Shown here piece by piece: positions 7,014 to 7,933 of a stretch of 7,933 bases of DNA. How positions within the stretch are numbered: position 1 is the stretch's first letter; each line of letters starts with the position of its first letter. The translations under genes were made by a program, and so were the position numbers. Where the stretch lies: the NCBI GenBank assembly GCA_016929465.1, contig JAFGIT010000291.1, positions 1 to 7,933 on the forward strand. The letters run 5' to 3'. Under the pieces are notes generated by a model. That model saw only the letters and a list, made by a program, of their open reading frames with translations. It had not been told where the DNA came from and made no database searches. Source of the stretch: Candidatus Coatesiibacteriota bacterium. GTDB lineage: Bacteria > B130-G9.

Positions 7014-7046
7014 ATCCGCAGATTGCGCAGATTTTCGCAGATGAGG
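7014..7046 (+). repeat. CGCAGAT array with about 10-bp period
   Basis: CGCAGAT occurs at 7017-7023, 7026-7032 and 7036-7042. The block is a relative of the one at 3808-3840, with matching ATCC and CAGATT segments. It is one family present in both large spacers of the window. Confidence 0.55.
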
Positions 7047-7083
7047 ATCTGTGGTTTCGCTGGCTCATCTGTCGCCATCCAAC

Positions 7084-7125
7084 CTTGAACCTTCAGCCTT
7101 GAACTGTGAACTTTGAACTTTGAAC
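7084..7125 (+). repeat. Heptad array YTTGAAC, six units
   Basis: Six gapless 7-base units: CTTGAAC, CTTCAGC, CTTGAAC, TGTGAAC, TTTGAAC and TTTGAAC. Five of six end in GAAC. The period would keep frame only every three units, so it is not a coding repeat of simple type. It looks like a slippage or protein-binding array. Confidence 0.6.
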
Positions 7126-7161
7126 ACTCCATGATCCGCCGATTTGAGGTTCGTCCGCGAA

Positions 7162-7222
7162 GTGCGGGGAGCTCTCACCGCTTTCGATTGCGGTGACCTG
7201 CCACCGCTTCAATTGCGGATTG
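7162..7222 (+). repeat. 61-bp palindromic element, copy 2
   Basis: Second copy of the element at 6906-6966, in direct orientation with start points 256 bp apart. TCACCGC (7175-7181) and GCGGTGA (7190-7196) again form the 7-bp stem while the 8-base loop differs at two positions. Its last bases run directly into the CGGATT heptad array. Confidence 0.7.
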
Positions 7223-7242
7223 TGGATTTCGGATTTCGGATT
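7215..7242 (+). repeat. Heptad array ending GGATT, four units
   Basis: GCGGATT, GTGGATT, TCGGATT and TCGGATT follow without gaps. The first unit is also the tail of the 61-bp element, so this array may have grown from that element's end; copy 1 has only the first unit. Confidence 0.5.
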
Positions 7243-7265
7243 GAAGGATCGATCGGACATTCAGC

Positions 7266-7291
7266 CACGAATTGGCACGAATGAACACGAT
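7266..7291 (+). repeat. CACGAAT array with 10-bp period
   Basis: CACGAAT at 7266-7272 and 7276-7282, then CACGAT at 7286-7291, spaced exactly 10 bases. The core differs from the CGCAGAT array but the near-helical spacing is the same. Confidence 0.45.
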
Positions 7292-7341
7292 CCACAACAC
7301 CGGGGAAGACAAGAATTACAATGGATCTGCTTCACTCATTC

Positions 7342-7362
7342 AATGCCCTGAAGGGGCATCAT
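7342..7362 (-). repeat. GC-rich palindrome, copy 2 of dispersed pair
   Basis: Read on the minus strand this unit is ATGATGCCCC, then ttca, then GGGCATT, identical to 67-87 except for the four central bases. The arms pair over six bases. The two copies lie more than 7 kb apart in opposite orientation. Confidence 0.55.
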
Positions 7363-7417
7363 GTGCGTAGCCGTAGTGCGCAAGCCTACGGATTCGAGAC
7401 CGCCGCCACCTCCTCCC

Positions 7418-7460
7418 TCCCCCTTCCCGCCAATCGCGGTGCGATTGGCGGGAAGGGGGA
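7418..7460. repeat. Perfect 20-bp inverted repeat with 3-base loop
   Basis: Positions 7418-7437 are exactly complementary to 7441-7460 and leave only GGT between them. The stem is about 70% GC with a CCCCC start. Neither strand follows it with a T run, so it is not a normal intrinsic terminator. It would extrude a strong cruciform or RNA hairpin and ends about 23 bp before the promoter candidate of the rightmost gene. Confidence 0.75.
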
Positions 7461-7482
7461 CAAGACAAACCAAACGCCCTCC

Positions 7483-7510
7483 TTGCATCGGCAACCTTCC
7501 GTGATAAGAT
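7483..7510 (+). promoter_or_regulatory. Promoter candidate for the Trp-rich gene
   Basis: TTGCAT (7483-7488), a 16-base spacer and an extended -10 TGATAAGAT (7502-7510) lie upstream of the partial gene. Transcription would begin near 7517, about 65-80 bases before the possible starts. Both hexamers are imperfect. Confidence 0.3.
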
Positions 7511-7597
7511 AATAGAAACAATCAACCTTGTGTTGAATCAAAGGCAAGTGGACCAGGTCCGCTAATAGCGAGGACAAACGCTTTGACGGAAGAGGCC

Positions 7598-7933
7598 ATG
7601 AACTGGTCCCAGCACGATGATATACGGAGGAAGGGAGATAACGATGAACTGGACATCCTGTATCAGCATACGCAAGGCATTTGGAGACGCCCCGATCCGA
7701 ACAGGGATGAATTCGTTTTCGATCAAGAGGAAACCCACCAAGGCGTAGTTTACGATGTTGCGACGATCACACTCACTGACGTTCCGATTGGATGGGCCAT
7801 ATTGTCGGTTTGGTGCGAGGATGCTGATGGCCATACAATCACGAAGCCTTGCATCATGAACGTATGGGTGTATCCGGAGATCAACTGTTGGCATGATGGC
7901 ACGCGATGGCGCTTTCGTAGGCCGAGAAATCCG
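7598..7933 (+). CDS. Trp-rich protein of unknown family, 3' end cut by window
   Basis: A plus-strand frame is open from a stop at 7505-7507 to the window edge. From the ATG at 7598 it encodes 112 residues before the cut. The protein is polar and acidic at first (DD, RRK, DNDE within residues 7-19), then beta-like, with seven tryptophans and three cysteines and a YPEINCWHDG segment near the cut. There is no signal peptide or membrane segment in the visible part, and I recognise no family. The ATG has an AGAGG two bases upstream, rather close; a TTG at 7583 preceded by GAGGA at 8-base spacing is a real alternative and would add five residues. Codons show the purine-first bias expected of coding sequence. 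The opposite strand also holds a 110-codon frame (7562-7894), but its composition looks like an antisense shadow. The gene is divergent from recD2 and separated by about 830 bp, so no functional link is implied. Confidence 0.55.
   Translation, partial: MNWSQHDDIRRKGDNDELDILYQHTQGIWRRPDPNRDEFVFDQEETHQGVVYDVATITLTDVPIGWAILSVWCEDADGHTITKPCIMNVWVYPEINCWHDGTRWRFRRPRNP

Larger units (their letters stand above)
6771..7597. other. Repeat-rich gene-free spacer
   Basis: No credible gene is present. The spacer separates divergent genes, recD2 on the minus strand and the Trp-rich gene on the plus strand. It holds at least six different short repeat types: a duplicated 61-bp palindromic element, a CGCAGAT array, a TTGAAC heptad array, a CGGATT heptad array, a CACGAAT array and a perfect 20-bp hairpin, plus the inverted copy of the left-edge palindrome. 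Short frames within it are low-complexity readings of these repeats. Confidence 0.65.

Noticed and set aside
7321-7577. Several 60-codon frames around the 20-bp palindrome
   Set aside because: They are readings of the inverted repeat in different frames and show low-complexity composition.
6771-7597. Possible CRISPR array from regularly spaced repeats
   Set aside because: Units are 7-10 bp without unique spacers, the two 61-bp copies are 256 bp apart, and no cas gene is present.
7562-7894. 110-codon minus-strand frame at the right edge
   Set aside because: It is antisense to the better plus-strand frame, which has coding-like codons and upstream signals; its own composition looks like a shadow. 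Not fully excluded.

Overview
The window reads as intergenic-rich bacterial chromosome, roughly 50-55% GC by eye. It carries three complete genes on the minus strand and the 5' part of a fourth on the plus strand at the right edge. A bacterial host is suggested by the RecD2-type helicase, a Sec signal peptide and a strong Shine-Dalgarno sequence on the largest gene. The exported two-propeller protein and the many short dispersed repeats between genes resemble uncultured Gram-negative-type lineages with large genomes (PVC/FCB-like or candidate phyla). That placement is only an impression; no marker here fixes the phylum.

Layout from left to right. Positions 1-206 hold no convincing gene and include a small GC-rich palindrome. 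A class I SAM-dependent methyltransferase follows on the minus strand (207-1010). A 139-bp gap with a plausible promoter separates it from an 875-residue exported beta-propeller protein (1150-3777, minus) that has an excellent ribosome binding site. A 689-bp spacer (3778-4466) holds hairpins, a very AT-rich island, a 9-bp tandem repeat and one copy of a 10-bp-period repeat family. Next comes a complete recD2-like DNA helicase (4467-6770, minus). The 827-bp stretch from 6771 to 7597 is packed with several unrelated short repeat families and a perfect 20-bp hairpin. The window ends inside a Trp-rich protein of unknown family on the plus strand (about 7598 to beyond 7933).

The three minus-strand genes share orientation, but their spacers are long (139 and 689 bp) and contain their own promoter-like and terminator-like elements, so they are probably not one operon. 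No common pathway is evident: RecD2 is a cytoplasmic DNA repair helicase, the propeller protein is periplasmic or secreted, and the methyltransferase substrate cannot be told. No CRISPR array, rRNA, recognisable tRNA, transposase or phage gene was seen. The most unusual parts are the 14-repeat propeller protein with matching domains at both ends and the density of different short repeat families in the gene-free spacers.
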